A stretch of 64,000 bases of DNA from Anaerofilum hominis (GCF_014287275.1 NZ_JACONZ010000001.1:434001-498000), one strand, 5' to 3'; positions 24,098-32,342 are shown, counted from the first letter of the stretch. The notes: generated by a model from the sequence alone, not told the origin. A program made the numbers and translations.

Positions 24098-26463
24098 TGA
24101 CGCAGCTGTTCCTGGCTTTTGCCCGCACCGGCCTGTCCACCGGCGCGCTTGTCCTGTTTTTTGCCCTGCTGACCCCCCTGATGCGCAAAAAATATACCGC
24201 GGGCCTGCGCCGCGCGGTCTGGCTGCTGCTGGCCGTGCGGCTGCTGCTGCCGTTCTCACTTTTCCCGGCGTTTCTGTTCCCCGGCAAAGAAGCCCCTGTG
24301 CAGATCGAGCTGCCCGCAGCTGTCGCCGAGACGGTGGCCCCTCTGCGGCACCCCGGCGACGAAGCCGCTTTGGACCTGGGACAGCCACCTTCGGAGGTAG
24401 GCCACGCTCTCCCTGCCGGCGAGGCCCACCCGGAAAATGCCGATGCCGCAGCTGGCGGGCAGCCGGGCGCTGTGCCCCCTCCAGGCTCCCCGCAGGCGGA
24501 AAACAGCGGCGCCCTGCCGGCGCTGCTGCCGCAAAAGCCTGCCTCCCCCGTCCCCGCGCCGCTCTCGCCGCTGGGGATCGCGGCCCTGGTGTGGTGCTGC
24601 GGTATGTTGCTGTTTTTGCTGGATCAGCTGCTGCGCTACGCCCTGTGGCGGCGGCAGCTGCGCCGCTGGGATCTGCCGCTCTCCCCCAAGCTGGAACAGG
24701 CGGTGGACCGCGCGGCCCAGGTCGTGCGGCTGCGCCGCCCGCCGCCCGCTTTCGGCAACGACCGCATCCACACCCCGATGCTGACCGGGCTTCTGCGCCC
24801 GGTACTGCTGGTGCCGCCCCAACTGGCGGAGGACCCCGGCCTGCCGCTGATGCTGCGCCACGAGCTGACCCACGCGCTGCACCGCGATCTGTTTTGGAAA
24901 GGGCTGCTGCTGGCGGTCCGGGCGCTGCACTGGTATCATCCGGCGGTCTGGCTGCTCTGCCGCGAAGCGGAGCAGGATATCGAGTACGCCTGCGACGAGG
25001 CGGTACTGCGCCGCAGCAGCCCCCTCACCCGCGCAGCCTATGGCGGCGCTCTGCTGGCTGTGGCCGGCATGAACGCGCGCGTCCCGGCTTTGACCACCCA
25101 TTTTTCCGCAGGCGGCAGGTCGATGAAACGCCGTCTGGAGGCGCTTTTTTCTCAGCAGGGCAAGCGGCGCGGCGGCGCGCTTTTCCTGTGTGCAGCGCTG
25201 CTGACCGGTCTGCTGGGCGGCATGGTGGGCTGCGGGGTGGAGGAAGAGACTGCTCCGCTGTCCTCCTCGGCATCCTCTCTCTCCGATCTGCCCCTCTCTG
25301 CACCCACGGATGCCGAACCGTCTTTTTCTTACTACGCTTCCACCGAACAGGGACTTTTCCAAACCATCCCGCTGCGGGACCAGACAAATGCCCCGCTCAA
25401 CCAGCTGATCTACTCTGATTTTTCCAGCGGCACGACGGGCCCGCTTTGCCCGGACCCGGACTGCGACCATCTGCATGCGGGCTGCCCCGCCCTTTTCCCC
25501 GCCACAGATATGCTTCTGATGGGGGTCGTTGCAGACCGGCTGGTGCTGGCGTACAGTTCTCAGTGGCCGCAGGATCCCTCTCTTTTGTCTGACTGTGAGT
25601 TTCCTCCTTATACGCTCTGCGTGGAGACGATGGCGCTGGACGGCTCAGATCGGCGCCCGCTTGTCACCCTGCGGCCGGTGGAGGCTGAGCCGGAAACCGG
25701 ATACGCTGCGACGCATCTCTACTTCCCCTATACGTTTTCAGACGGCTCTTTTCTCTATCTGTGCGCCAGTCCCTCTTTTGCTCAGCCTGGCCATGCGCTT
25801 TTTACACTGTTGAGGGTCTCTCTTTCCACCGGGGAGACGGAACCGCTGCAGGACGTGTTTGAACCATGCCTTGGAGTCTATTCCGGCCATCTGCTTTTGG
25901 GCGGTATCGACTGGCAGCGGGGCGAACTTCGCCTTGAGGCCGTACCGCTGGAGGGGGGCATGCGGCGCCAGGTCTACTGCGACTACTACGGACAGGACAG
26001 CGGCTATTTTCGGGACGGCAGCACCCTTTACCTCACCAATTCCGCTCTGGGCACCCTCAAAAAATTTGACCTCCTCACCGGGGAGGAAACGCTGATCACC
26101 GACCAGCTGCCGCCCCTGCCGGATAGAGCCTCTCAACGATGCTATTTGCCTACTCAGGTCATCGATCAAAAGCTGCTGTTTTCTGTCTCATTCGATGATA
26201 GTTCCAGCCTCTCCCTAAATATCAAGCGCTGGGCTGTAGACCTTGAGACCGGTAAAGTCAGTGAGTTCGTTTTTCTTCCGCCTGAACAGAGCCATATGGA
26301 GCCTTTCTGGCACCAAACCATTTTCGCCGCAACTGCAGATGCGCTCTGTTACTCCGTACCCGAAGAAAGTGGCTTCTCTTCCCATCTGGTCCTTGCCGAC
26401 AAGGCCTCTTTCTGGGCCGGCGAGCCCCAGCTGCGTTACCTGGCAAATGCGCCGGGCAAGTAA
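24097..26463 (+). CDS. BlaR1/MecR1-like M56 metallopeptidase sensor with a C-terminal beta-propeller-like domain
   Basis: 788 residues from ATG 24097 (TGATG overlap with blaI; an in-frame GTG lies at 24094). Two N-terminal membrane helices, a Pro/Ala-rich linker (65-160), a third helix, then the M56 zinc motif HELTH (H255-H259) with WYHPAVWLLCREAEQDIEYACDE. A fourth helix (about 357-378) ends in VGCG. The outer domain (about 385-788) is not the penicillin-binding sensor of BlaR1. It carries the C-x4-C-x-H-x4-C motif CPDPDCDHLHAGC (from about residue 451) and repeated YF/DG/L strands, as in the beta-propeller (DUF5050-like) lipoproteins of gut Firmicutes. Expected role: sense an outer signal and cleave BlaI. 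The ligand is unknown. Confidence 0.85.
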   Translation: MTQLFLAFARTGLSTGALVLFFALLTPLMRKKYTAGLRRAVWLLLAVRLLLPFSLFPAFLFPGKEAPVQIELPAAVAETVAPLRHPGDEAALDLGQPPSEVGHALPAGEAHPENADAAAGGQPGAVPPPGSPQAENSGALPALLPQKPASPVPAPLSPLGIAALVWCCGMLLFLLDQLLRYALWRRQLRRWDLPLSPKLEQAVDRAAQVVRLRRPPPAFGNDRIHTPMLTGLLRPVLLVPPQLAEDPGLPLMLRHELTHALHRDLFWKGLLLAVRALHWYHPAVWLLCREAEQDIEYACDEAVLRRSSPLTRAAYGGALLAVAGMNARVPALTTHFSAGGRSMKRRLEALFSQQGKRRGGALFLCAALLTGLLGGMVGCGVEEETAPLSSSASSLSDLPLSAPTDAEPSFSYYASTEQGLFQTIPLRDQTNAPLNQLIYSDFSSGTTGPLCPDPDCDHLHAGCPALFPATDMLLMGVVADRLVLAYSSQWPQDPSLLSDCEFPPYTLCVETMALDGSDRRPLVTLRPVEAEPETGYAATHLYFPYTFSDGSFLYLCASPSFAQPGHALFTLLRVSLSTGETEPLQDVFEPCLGVYSGHLLLGGIDWQRGELRLEAVPLEGGMRRQVYCDYYGQDSGYFRDGSTLYLTNSALGTLKKFDLLTGEETLITDQLPPLPDRASQRCYLPTQVIDQKLLFSVSFDDSSSLSLNIKRWAVDLETGKVSEFVFLPPEQSHMEPFWHQTIFAATADALCYSVPEESGFSSHLVLADKASFWAGEPQLRYLANAPGK

Positions 26464-26633
26464 ATTCGACATCGCGCCGGTTTTGTGTTAAACTTTTTAG
26501 GTCAGCACTGCGCTGTCCTGACTGCCTCACACGCCGGAAAACGGGAGAGCCTGCCCGTATCGGGGCGTTTGCGGAGGATGGTGCCGTGCTGCCCTGGCCG
26601 ACACGGCAAAACACAGCAACGGAGGGATGCGGC

Positions 26634-27722
26634 ATGGCGTTCACCCTGCCTTTTTATCACGAGCCCGACTTCACCCAGCCACGGCTGGAAAATGCGCCGG
26701 ACGCGGCGCTGGCCCCCGCCCCGCGGGACGGCATCGCGCCGGCAAACTACCATTCCACCAGTATGTACCCGGAATACTTCAAACTTGGCGGCCGCTGGCT
26801 GCTGGCCGAAGAGAGCCGGATGGACTGCACCGCGGTCTTTCAGGACGGGGAGGTCCGCATCGTGGAGTTCCGCAACCTGAAACAGGGCGACCTGGTGGTC
26901 ACCGGCCGCAGCGAAGACGGCAGCGAGGGCATTTATCTCTGGACCGGCGGTTTTGAGGAGGAGGGCGACGCCCGGGACGCTTTCGCCTTTCGCCAGGGAC
27001 GCTCGCGGGAGACCGGGTACACCCGCGACTACAACGAGCTGGTGGAGCTGCTGCGCCATGAAAGGCAGCACGGCAATATCCTCTGGGTGATGGGCCCAGC
27101 CTGCGCCTTTGACGCGGGCGCGCGCAAAGCCTTTGCCGCGCTGGTGCGGGCCGGCTATGTAAACGGCCTGATGGCAGGCAACGCCCTTGCCACCCACGAC
27201 ATGGAGGCCAGCTATCTGGGCACCGCGCTGGGCAGCGACATCTACACCCAGCAGCCCCGCGAAAACGGCCATTACAACCATTTGGACACCATCAACAAGG
27301 TGCGGGAGTGTGGTTCCATCCCCGCCTTTGTCCGGGCCGGGCATGTCACCGACGGCATCATGTATGAATGTGTGCAGAACAGCGTGCCCTTTGTGCTGGT
27401 GGGTTCTGTGCGGGACGACGGGCCGCTGCCCGAGGTCTGCGGCAATGTCTATGAGGGGCAGAATGCGATGCGCGCGCTGGTGCGCAGCGCCACCACCGTC
27501 ATCTGCATGGCCACCACCCTGCACACCATTGCCACGGGCAACATGACCCCCAGCTATCGGCTGGTCGGCGGCACGGTGCGCCCGCTCTATTTCTATTCCA
27601 TCGACGTCTCCGAGTTCTCGGTGAACAAGCTGCGGGACCGCGGCAGCCTGTCGGTGCGTACCATCGTGACCAATGTGCAGGACTTTGTGGGCAAACTGGC
27701 CGGTGCCCTGGGCGCCGTGTGA
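26634..27722 (+). CDS. LOR/SDH-type TIGR00300 family protein (ornithine cyclodeaminase-like)
   Basis: 362 residues from ATG 26634, with GGAGGGATGC upstream. The C-terminal two thirds match the TIGR00300 pattern: MGPACAFDAGARKAFAALV, GYVNGLMAGNALATHDMEA, GHYNHLDTINKVRECGSI, GIMYECVQNSVPFVLVGSVRDDGPLPEV and MATTLHTIATGNMTPSYR. In archaea and cyanobacteria, homologues supply ornithine cyclodeaminase or the ArgZ-partner domain. The N-terminal 130 residues correspond to the LOR/SDH conserved domain. The usual length is about 400, so this is a slightly short but apparently complete form. Likely NAD-dependent; the substrate is not proven. Confidence 0.78.
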   Translation: MAFTLPFYHEPDFTQPRLENAPDAALAPAPRDGIAPANYHSTSMYPEYFKLGGRWLLAEESRMDCTAVFQDGEVRIVEFRNLKQGDLVVTGRSEDGSEGIYLWTGGFEEEGDARDAFAFRQGRSRETGYTRDYNELVELLRHERQHGNILWVMGPACAFDAGARKAFAALVRAGYVNGLMAGNALATHDMEASYLGTALGSDIYTQQPRENGHYNHLDTINKVRECGSIPAFVRAGHVTDGIMYECVQNSVPFVLVGSVRDDGPLPEVCGNVYEGQNAMRALVRSATTVICMATTLHTIATGNMTPSYRLVGGTVRPLYFYSIDVSEFSVNKLRDRGSLSVRTIVTNVQDFVGKLAGALGAV

Positions 27723-27808
27723 TCCGGCGCGCGAAAGTGCTTTTTGTGCTTTTTTATTGTTCCTCCGCCGGGGCAAGCAAAAGAGGGTGCCCCAGCGAAA
27801 CGGCCCCC

Positions 27809-27885
27809 AAATAGCCCTGTTGCCTGTTCTCAGGCCGAGGCGAATAGAAATAATTTGTTTTTTATTGCAAAGCAATAAAAAACAA
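27809..27885 (+). repeat. Dispersed palindromic repeat, copy C
   Basis: AATAGCC remnant, GCCTGTTCTCAGGC hairpin (27822-27835), CGAATAGAAATAA linker, then a perfect 12-bp palindrome GTTTTTTATTGC-AAA-GCAATAAAAAAC (27857-27883). Same order and orientation as copy B, and again sitting directly before a terminator (27901). Confidence 0.8.
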
Positions 27886-27900
27886 TACCGACACAGACCA

Positions 27901-27947
27901 ACGCACCTGAAAAGGGGCCAGCGCCCCCTCTTTCAGGTGCGTTTTTT
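27901..27947 (+). terminator. Terminator of the TIGR00300 gene
   Basis: ACGCACCTGAAA / TTTCAGGTGCGT (12 bp) with an inner AGGGG..CCCCT stem and TTTTTTA. Confidence 0.9.
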
Positions 27948-28151
27948 ATCAGCTTTTTGTCTGCACAGCGTTTTCTCTGCCGCCCGCGCTGCCGGTTTCC
28001 GGCACTGTCCGCTCTTTTTTCAGCCTCCCCGCCGAACCGGGAGGAGGCTCTCATTCCATATCCCCTCCGCCCTCTGGCCTTTTTTCGGTCCTGACCCGCG
28101 TCAGTTTTCGCATCTCCCGGCGCAGAAAGTTCTGCGCCGCCGCAAAATGAC

Positions 28152-28185
28152 TGCAACTTTTTTGCGGCCCGGCCGCACGATAGAA
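28152..28185 (+). promoter_or_regulatory. Candidate ECF-type autoregulated promoter
   Basis: TGCAACTTTTTT (28152-28163) followed about 14 bp later by ACGATAGAA (28177-28185). The -35-like GCAAC-T run resembles ECF promoters of Clostridia, and ACGA(A)TAGAA recurs ahead of the paralogous sigma gene at 35915-35924. Confidence 0.4.
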
Positions 28186-28203
28186 GTGAAGGCGGTGAAA
28201 TAA

Positions 28204-28767
28204 ATGGTCGACCACGCATCCATCACCTTTTTTGAGCAGCTGTACGAAGACACCTATGCCTCTGCCGTTCTCTTTGTCACCCGCCGCTGCGGCGACCCGG
28301 CCCAGATCCCCGATATCCTGCAGGAGACCTATGCCGAGGTCTACCGTGTGCTGCTGCGCAAGGGGCGCGCCTATTTTAAAAACCCACAGGCCCTGGTGCT
28401 GCACATTGCCAAGACCCGTCTGCACCGATACTACTCCTGGAAAGAGCGCCTGCGCTGTCTGGTCCCCCTGTTCTGCGGCACGCCGCAAGACGAAGAGGAG
28501 TATGAAAACCTGCAGATCGATCTGGACGAGCGCTCGGTGGAAGAGCAGTCGGAGGACCGGGCCCAGCTGGCGGCCATCCTGGACTGTGTGCGGCGCAAAC
28601 CGCCCCTCACCCAAAAGATCTTTTATCTGTACTATTATCTGGACCTGACCACGCATCAAATCGCGCTGGAGCTGGGGATGAACGAATCGACGGTCAAGAG
28701 CAGGCTTTACCGCACAGTTGCTGAACTGAGAAAACTTTACGGAAAGGACGGAACAGAAAATGACTGA
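28204..28767 (+). CDS. RNA polymerase sigma factor, ECF-like (region 2 and region 4)
   Basis: 187 residues, ATG after AAGGCGGTGAAATA. Region 2 is at 8-80 (FFEQLYEDTYASAVLFVTRRCGDPAQIPDILQETYAEVY) and region 4 at 130-182 (PPLTQKIFYLYYYLDLTTHQIALELGMNESTVKSRLYRTVAELRKLY). The downstream gene, overlapping by 8 nt, encodes a single-pass protein with a short cytosolic N-terminus, as expected of an anti-sigma factor. A second pair of the same design lies at 35943. Confidence 0.88.
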   Translation: MVDHASITFFEQLYEDTYASAVLFVTRRCGDPAQIPDILQETYAEVYRVLLRKGRAYFKNPQALVLHIAKTRLHRYYSWKERLRCLVPLFCGTPQDEEEYENLQIDLDERSVEEQSEDRAQLAAILDCVRRKPPLTQKIFYLYYYLDLTTHQIALELGMNESTVKSRLYRTVAELRKLYGKDGTEND

Positions 28768-29887
28768 AAGGGAACTGTTCAAGCGGGCGATAGACGAAAA
28801 CTTTCTCGACAAAGACGCGATCTTTGCCCACGCCCTCCGCTCTGTGCCCGTCCCTTGCGCAGCATCAGGAGGTATCCACATGAAAAAAAGAATTTCCGCC
28901 CTGCTGATCGCCGCCGTGGCGATCTGTCTGGCCGCCGGCACCGTGCTGGCCGCCAACTATCTGCTCACCGCCGGCGAGGCCGCGGCGGAGCTTTCCGGCA
29001 GCGCGGTGGCCCGCGCATTTGAGGGCCAGGACGCGCTGTCCGTCAACGAGGCGCGTACCGCCGGCGGGTATCGGGTCACTTTTCTCGGCGTCGCTTCCGG
29101 CGCGGCGCTGGAGGACGCCGCCGGCGCCGGGACCGACCGCAGCAAGACCTATTCCGTAGTCGGCATCGAACGCGCCGACGGCACGGCCCTGCCCGAGGAC
29201 GCCTTTGCGGAAGAAAGCTTTTTCGTCTCCCCGCTGGTCAAAGGCCTGGACCCCGCAAAATACAATATCGCCACCATGAACGGCTCTTATGTGGAAAAAG
29301 TGATCGACGGCGTGCTGTACCGCATGACCGAATGCGACAATGTGGAGATCTTTGCCGACCGCGGCCTTTATCTCTGCGTACAGCAGGGAACGTTTTACGA
29401 CACGGACGCGTATCTGTGGGATCAGGACACCGGGGCGATCACCCCAAACCCCGCTTATGAAAAGCTGAATCTCCTGTTTGATCTGCCGGTGGACGCCGGT
29501 CTGGCCGACCCGCAGAAAGCCCAGGCTTATCTGGACGGCATGTGGCAGGAGCCGCAGCCGGATCTGCCGGAAAGCGAAGAAGAGCGGGCCGCCTGGAAAG
29601 CGATCGCCGAATATGAGGACAAGAGCGCCGACGAGCTGGTGGCCGCCGGCAGGCCTGTGAGCGGCTCCGCCCTCACGCTGCGGAGGAATGAAAATGGGGA
29701 TTATCTGGAAAACGGGGCCACAACGCCCACGGTCCTGGCAGAGCAGGCCGCAGGCTATCAGCCCGGCGACCGCTGGGTATACAGCTTTGGCGCAGGCGGC
29801 GCGGACGGCATCGTTACGGTCCAGGCCACGATCTGCACCTTGAACGGCGACGGTACCCTCACCCTGGAAACCTATCTTTTGGATTGA
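28760..29887 (+). CDS. Putative anti-sigma factor, single-pass membrane protein
   Basis: 375 residues. Residues 1-40 are cytosolic and charged (TERELFKRAIDENFLDKDAIFAHALR), one membrane helix lies at about 44-66, and a 310-residue outer domain follows without a recognised fold. The overlap with the sigma gene (ATG 8 nt before the sigma stop) strongly supports regulation of that factor. The outer domain contains no lipobox and no peptidase motif. The signal is unknown. Confidence 0.75.
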   Translation: MTERELFKRAIDENFLDKDAIFAHALRSVPVPCAASGGIHMKKRISALLIAAVAICLAAGTVLAANYLLTAGEAAAELSGSAVARAFEGQDALSVNEARTAGGYRVTFLGVASGAALEDAAGAGTDRSKTYSVVGIERADGTALPEDAFAEESFFVSPLVKGLDPAKYNIATMNGSYVEKVIDGVLYRMTECDNVEIFADRGLYLCVQQGTFYDTDAYLWDQDTGAITPNPAYEKLNLLFDLPVDAGLADPQKAQAYLDGMWQEPQPDLPESEEERAAWKAIAEYEDKSADELVAAGRPVSGSALTLRRNENGDYLENGATTPTVLAEQAAGYQPGDRWVYSFGAGGADGIVTVQATICTLNGDGTLTLETYLLD

Positions 29888-29981
29888 CAGCCCGCTGCAG
29901 AGGGATCCTGTTCCCGCTTTCTCCCCGCTGGCGTTTCTGCCCTGCATCCTCTGTAAGCGCCGCGCATCCCCCTTTGCCTGC

Positions 29982-30130
29982 GGGCCAGTACTGCAAGTTC
30001 GCCTGCGGCAAGTTTTGAGAACTTTTCTCTTCCGCTTTGCCCTAAGTGCTCCGCCCCCCTTTTTCCTGCCGGTCGGTGCTGCAAGCTCGTCCGCGGCAAA
30101 CTTCGAGAGCTCTTTCTTTCACTGCCGCCC
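29982..30130. repeat. Pair of tandem hairpin units with compensatory base changes
   Basis: Two units about 88 bp apart (from 29982 and from 30068) begin with CTGCAAGTTCGCC / CTGCAAGCTCGTC and share GCGGCAA. Each has the inverted pair GTTC..GAAC (unit 1) or GCTC..GAGC (unit 2), so the stem is kept while the bases change. They lie in the 3' region after the anti-sigma gene. Confidence 0.55.
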
Positions 30131-30173
30131 GCGCCGGCGTGCGGCCGGGTAACGCGCTTTTCCATAGACTGAA

Positions 30174-30212
30174 AAAAGGTGCTTCGGCTTTTGTCGAGGC
30201 ACCTTTTCGTCT
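30174..30212 (+). terminator. Terminator after the sigma/anti-sigma operon
   Basis: AAAAGGTGC / GCACCTTTT with an inner TTCG/CGA pairing, followed by CGTCTTTTT. A T-rich run also flanks it on the minus strand side. Confidence 0.8.
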
Positions 30213-30344
30213 TTTTCTCTTTCATCCGTTTGCACAGTGGGCCGATCAAACAGTCCTCCCCCGCCCCTCGGGCTGTTCCCGACTATATGGCCTTGCCTGC
30301 GCCCCAAGCGGCACAGGACGCCGTGGGCTTTTCTCCGCGCCCGC

Positions 30345-30545
30345 TCATTCAAATACGAAGATGTCCTCTATCGGCGCCTGTACCGCGCGCGCGATGTCGA
30401 TGGCAAGCTTCAGCGAGGGGTTGTAGCGTCCCGCTTCCAACCGCACGATCGTCTCCCGCCGCACATCCACCTGTTCGGCCAGATCTTCCTGCGTCAGGCC
30501 CGCCAGCAGCCGATATTTTTTGAGATAGCTGGTAAAGCTCCCCAT
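30345..30545 (-). CDS. XRE-family HTH regulator (short)
   Basis: 66 residues from ATG 30545, with GGGGG eight nt upstream; it starts 4 nt after the stop of the membrane-protein gene. Single Cro/CI HTH: YRLLAGLTQEDLAEQVDVRRETIVRLEAGRYNPSLKLAIDIARAV, ending IEDIFVFE. This is the typical stand-alone regulator that is encoded after a small membrane protein in Firmicutes. The perfect inverted repeat at the shared promoter is its probable operator. Confidence 0.92.
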   Translation of the reverse strand: MGSFTSYLKKYRLLAGLTQEDLAEQVDVRRETIVRLEAGRYNPSLKLAIDIARAVQAPIEDIFVFE

Positions 30546-30549
30546 CCTC

Positions 30550-30912
30550 TTACCCCCTGCGGTCCAGATACCAGGTGAGAGCCGGGGCGGCAACAAAGCA
30601 GCCCGCATACCCCAGCGACCCGGTCAGCAGCACCGTATCCGGCGCGACGCCCCGATCCAGCAAAAAGATCAGCAAAAAACTGAGCATCGCAAACAGAGCG
30701 CCGATGAGCCGCATCGCCCGGTTCTGATTTTCCACCAGCCGCTCGTCCACCTTTTCCATACAGAGCAGCCCCCAGAAAAACCAGGAAAAAAAGGCAAAGA
30801 ACACAAAAAACAGATAGTTGTGCCCGCCCCCGTGTTTGGGCAGGAATCCCAAAAATCCCAACAGCCCCAGGGCCCCCATCCAGGGACGAAAGCGCGCCGT
30901 TTTCTTTTTCAT
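30550..30912 (-). CDS. DUF3796-like small membrane protein
   Basis: 120 residues from ATG 30912 (GTGAGGAGG upstream). Starts KKKTARFRPWMGALGLLGFLGFLPKHGGG, the G-F-L-G repeat typical of DUF3796, followed by four hydrophobic segments and a WYLDRRG end. It is the first gene of a two-gene operon with the XRE regulator. Function is unknown. Confidence 0.85.
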   Translation of the reverse strand: MKKKTARFRPWMGALGLLGFLGFLPKHGGGHNYLFFVFFAFFSWFFWGLLCMEKVDERLVENQNRAMRLIGALFAMLSFLLIFLLDRGVAPDTVLLTGSLGYAGCFVAAPALTWYLDRRG

Positions 30913-30942
30913 TTTTTCCTCCTCACCCGCCTTACAGCACGG

Positions 30943-30989
30943 TTTAAGTGATATATTTATCTCTTTCAGTGATAAATATATCACTTAAA
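30943..30989. promoter_or_regulatory. Perfect 19-bp inverted repeat operator of the DUF3796/XRE operon
   Basis: Arms at 30943-30961 and 30971-30989 are exact reverse complements (core AGTGATATATTTATC), separated by 9 bp. The right arm covers the -10 of the promoter. Size, symmetry and position fit a binding site for the XRE protein encoded in the same operon. Confidence 0.9.
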
Positions 30990-31003
30990 GGTAAAACCGT
31001 CAA
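30975..31003 (-). promoter_or_regulatory. Promoter of the DUF3796/XRE operon
   Basis: Minus strand TTGACG (31003-30998), 17-bp spacer, TATATT (30980-30975), 63 nt ahead of the start. Confidence 0.8.
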
Positions 31004-31045
31004 GTCTTTCCCTGCTGAGAGATCCGTCCCATGCGCGCAAAAGCG

Positions 31046-31089
31046 CAGGCGGCCGCCCCAACCCGCGGGGCAGCCGCCTGTTTTTTTAT
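31046..31089 (+). terminator. Hairpin with plus-strand T-tract after the minus-strand aminotransferase gene
   Basis: AGGCGGC / GCCGCCT arms with inner CCCC..GGGG pairing, then GTTTTTTTA on the plus strand. On the minus strand, where the aminotransferase gene ends at 31122, the T-tract is missing and an A-tract precedes the stem. Confidence 0.5.
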
Positions 31090-31121
31090 CTGTTTGATCC
31101 CCTCTGTTTTTGGGGCTCCGA

Positions 31122-32321
31122 TCACGCGTTGAAAACGTATTTGTCCAGTCTTTCCAGCGCTTCCCGCAAAAGGCTCTCGGGCAGCGCCAGGTTGAGGCGG
31201 ATCCCATACGGGTGGTGGAACGGCCTGCCGTCCTGCCAGATCACGCCCACAGACGCCCCTGCTTGCAGCAGCTCGTCCAGGCTCTTGCCATGGGCCTTGC
31301 ACCACTCCTCACAGTTCAGATAGAGCATATAGGTCCCCTGCGGCTTGAACAGGCTCACTCCGTCAAACTTTTCACAGATGTATTCATACGCATAGTTGAC
31401 ATTGGCGCTGAGCACGCCGCACAGCTCGTCCACCCACGCTGCGCCCTCCTCGCCGTAGCCGCCAATCAAGGCGTGCATCGAGAGCACGTTCATGTGGTTG
31501 TAGCCCGGTTTGCTGGCGGACGCGTTCAGCCGGTCTCTGAGATACTCGTCATAAACGATGTGGTACGACCCCACCAGACCGGCCAGGTTAAAGGTCTTGG
31601 AGGGCGCATAGATGGCGATCGTCCGCTTTTTGGCATCTTCCGAGACGGACTGGGTGGGGATATGACGATTGCCGTTGAGCACGATGTCGGACCAGATCTC
31701 GTCCGAGATGACGACGCAGTGGTTTGCCGCATAGACCTCCATCGCCTTTTCGATCTCCCAGCGCTCCCACACGCGTCCGCAGGGGTTGTGCGGGGAGCAG
31801 AAGATCGCGACGTGGATATGGAACTCCTTGAGCTTGCGGTCCATATCCTCATAATCCATGCGCCAAACGCCGTCCGCGTCCTGCACCAGGGGGCTGTGGA
31901 CCATCTGATAGCCGTTGCGGGCCAGGCTGCTGGTAAAACCGATATAAGTGGGGCTGTGCAGAAGGACCGCGTCCCCCTGGCTGCAAAAGGCGTTGACAGC
32001 GCTGATCATGCAACCCAGCACACCGTTTTCATACCCAATGCAGTCCCGCGTCAGCCCCACGGCCCCGTTGCGCGTTTCCTGCCAGCGGATCACAGCGTCA
32101 TAGTAGGCGTCCGAGGTGGGGAAATACCCAAACAGCGGATGGTCGATGCGCTCCTGCATTGCCCGGATGATGGAGGGAGCCGTCGCGAAGTTCATATCCG
32201 CCACCCACATCGGTATAAGGGAAAACTCTTCTTTCACGATGGAACGGTCGTAGGGGATATTGTCGATCGCGGTCGCGTCCTTGCCCCGCCGGTCCATCAC
32301 TGTGGTAAAATCATAAGTCAT
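31122..32321 (-). CDS. patB: PatB/MalY-type PLP-dependent aminotransferase (C-S lyase like)
   Basis: 399 residues from ATG 32321, with ATGGAGGCGGG upstream. Fold-type I PLP enzyme: LIPMWVADMNFATAPSII at the start, LFGYFPTSDAYYDAVIRW, PHNPCGRVW, ISDEIWSDIVL, and the PLP lysine in APSKTFNLAGLVGS. The WVADMDF-like start and overall pattern match the MalY/PatB subgroup, which includes cystathionine beta-lyases. It lies 21 nt after the stop of an MFS gene, so they form one operon. A sulfur or amino-acid substrate taken up by that transporter is plausible but inferred. Confidence 0.88.
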   Translation of the reverse strand: MTYDFTTVMDRRGKDATAIDNIPYDRSIVKEEFSLIPMWVADMNFATAPSIIRAMQERIDHPLFGYFPTSDAYYDAVIRWQETRNGAVGLTRDCIGYENGVLGCMISAVNAFCSQGDAVLLHSPTYIGFTSSLARNGYQMVHSPLVQDADGVWRMDYEDMDRKLKEFHIHVAIFCSPHNPCGRVWERWEIEKAMEVYAANHCVVISDEIWSDIVLNGNRHIPTQSVSEDAKKRTIAIYAPSKTFNLAGLVGSYHIVYDEYLRDRLNASASKPGYNHMNVLSMHALIGGYGEEGAAWVDELCGVLSANVNYAYEYICEKFDGVSLFKPQGTYMLYLNCEEWCKAHGKSLDELLQAGASVGVIWQDGRPFHHPYGIRLNLALPESLLREALERLDKYVFNA

Positions 32322-32342
32322 TGTTCCCGCCTCCATTTTTTA

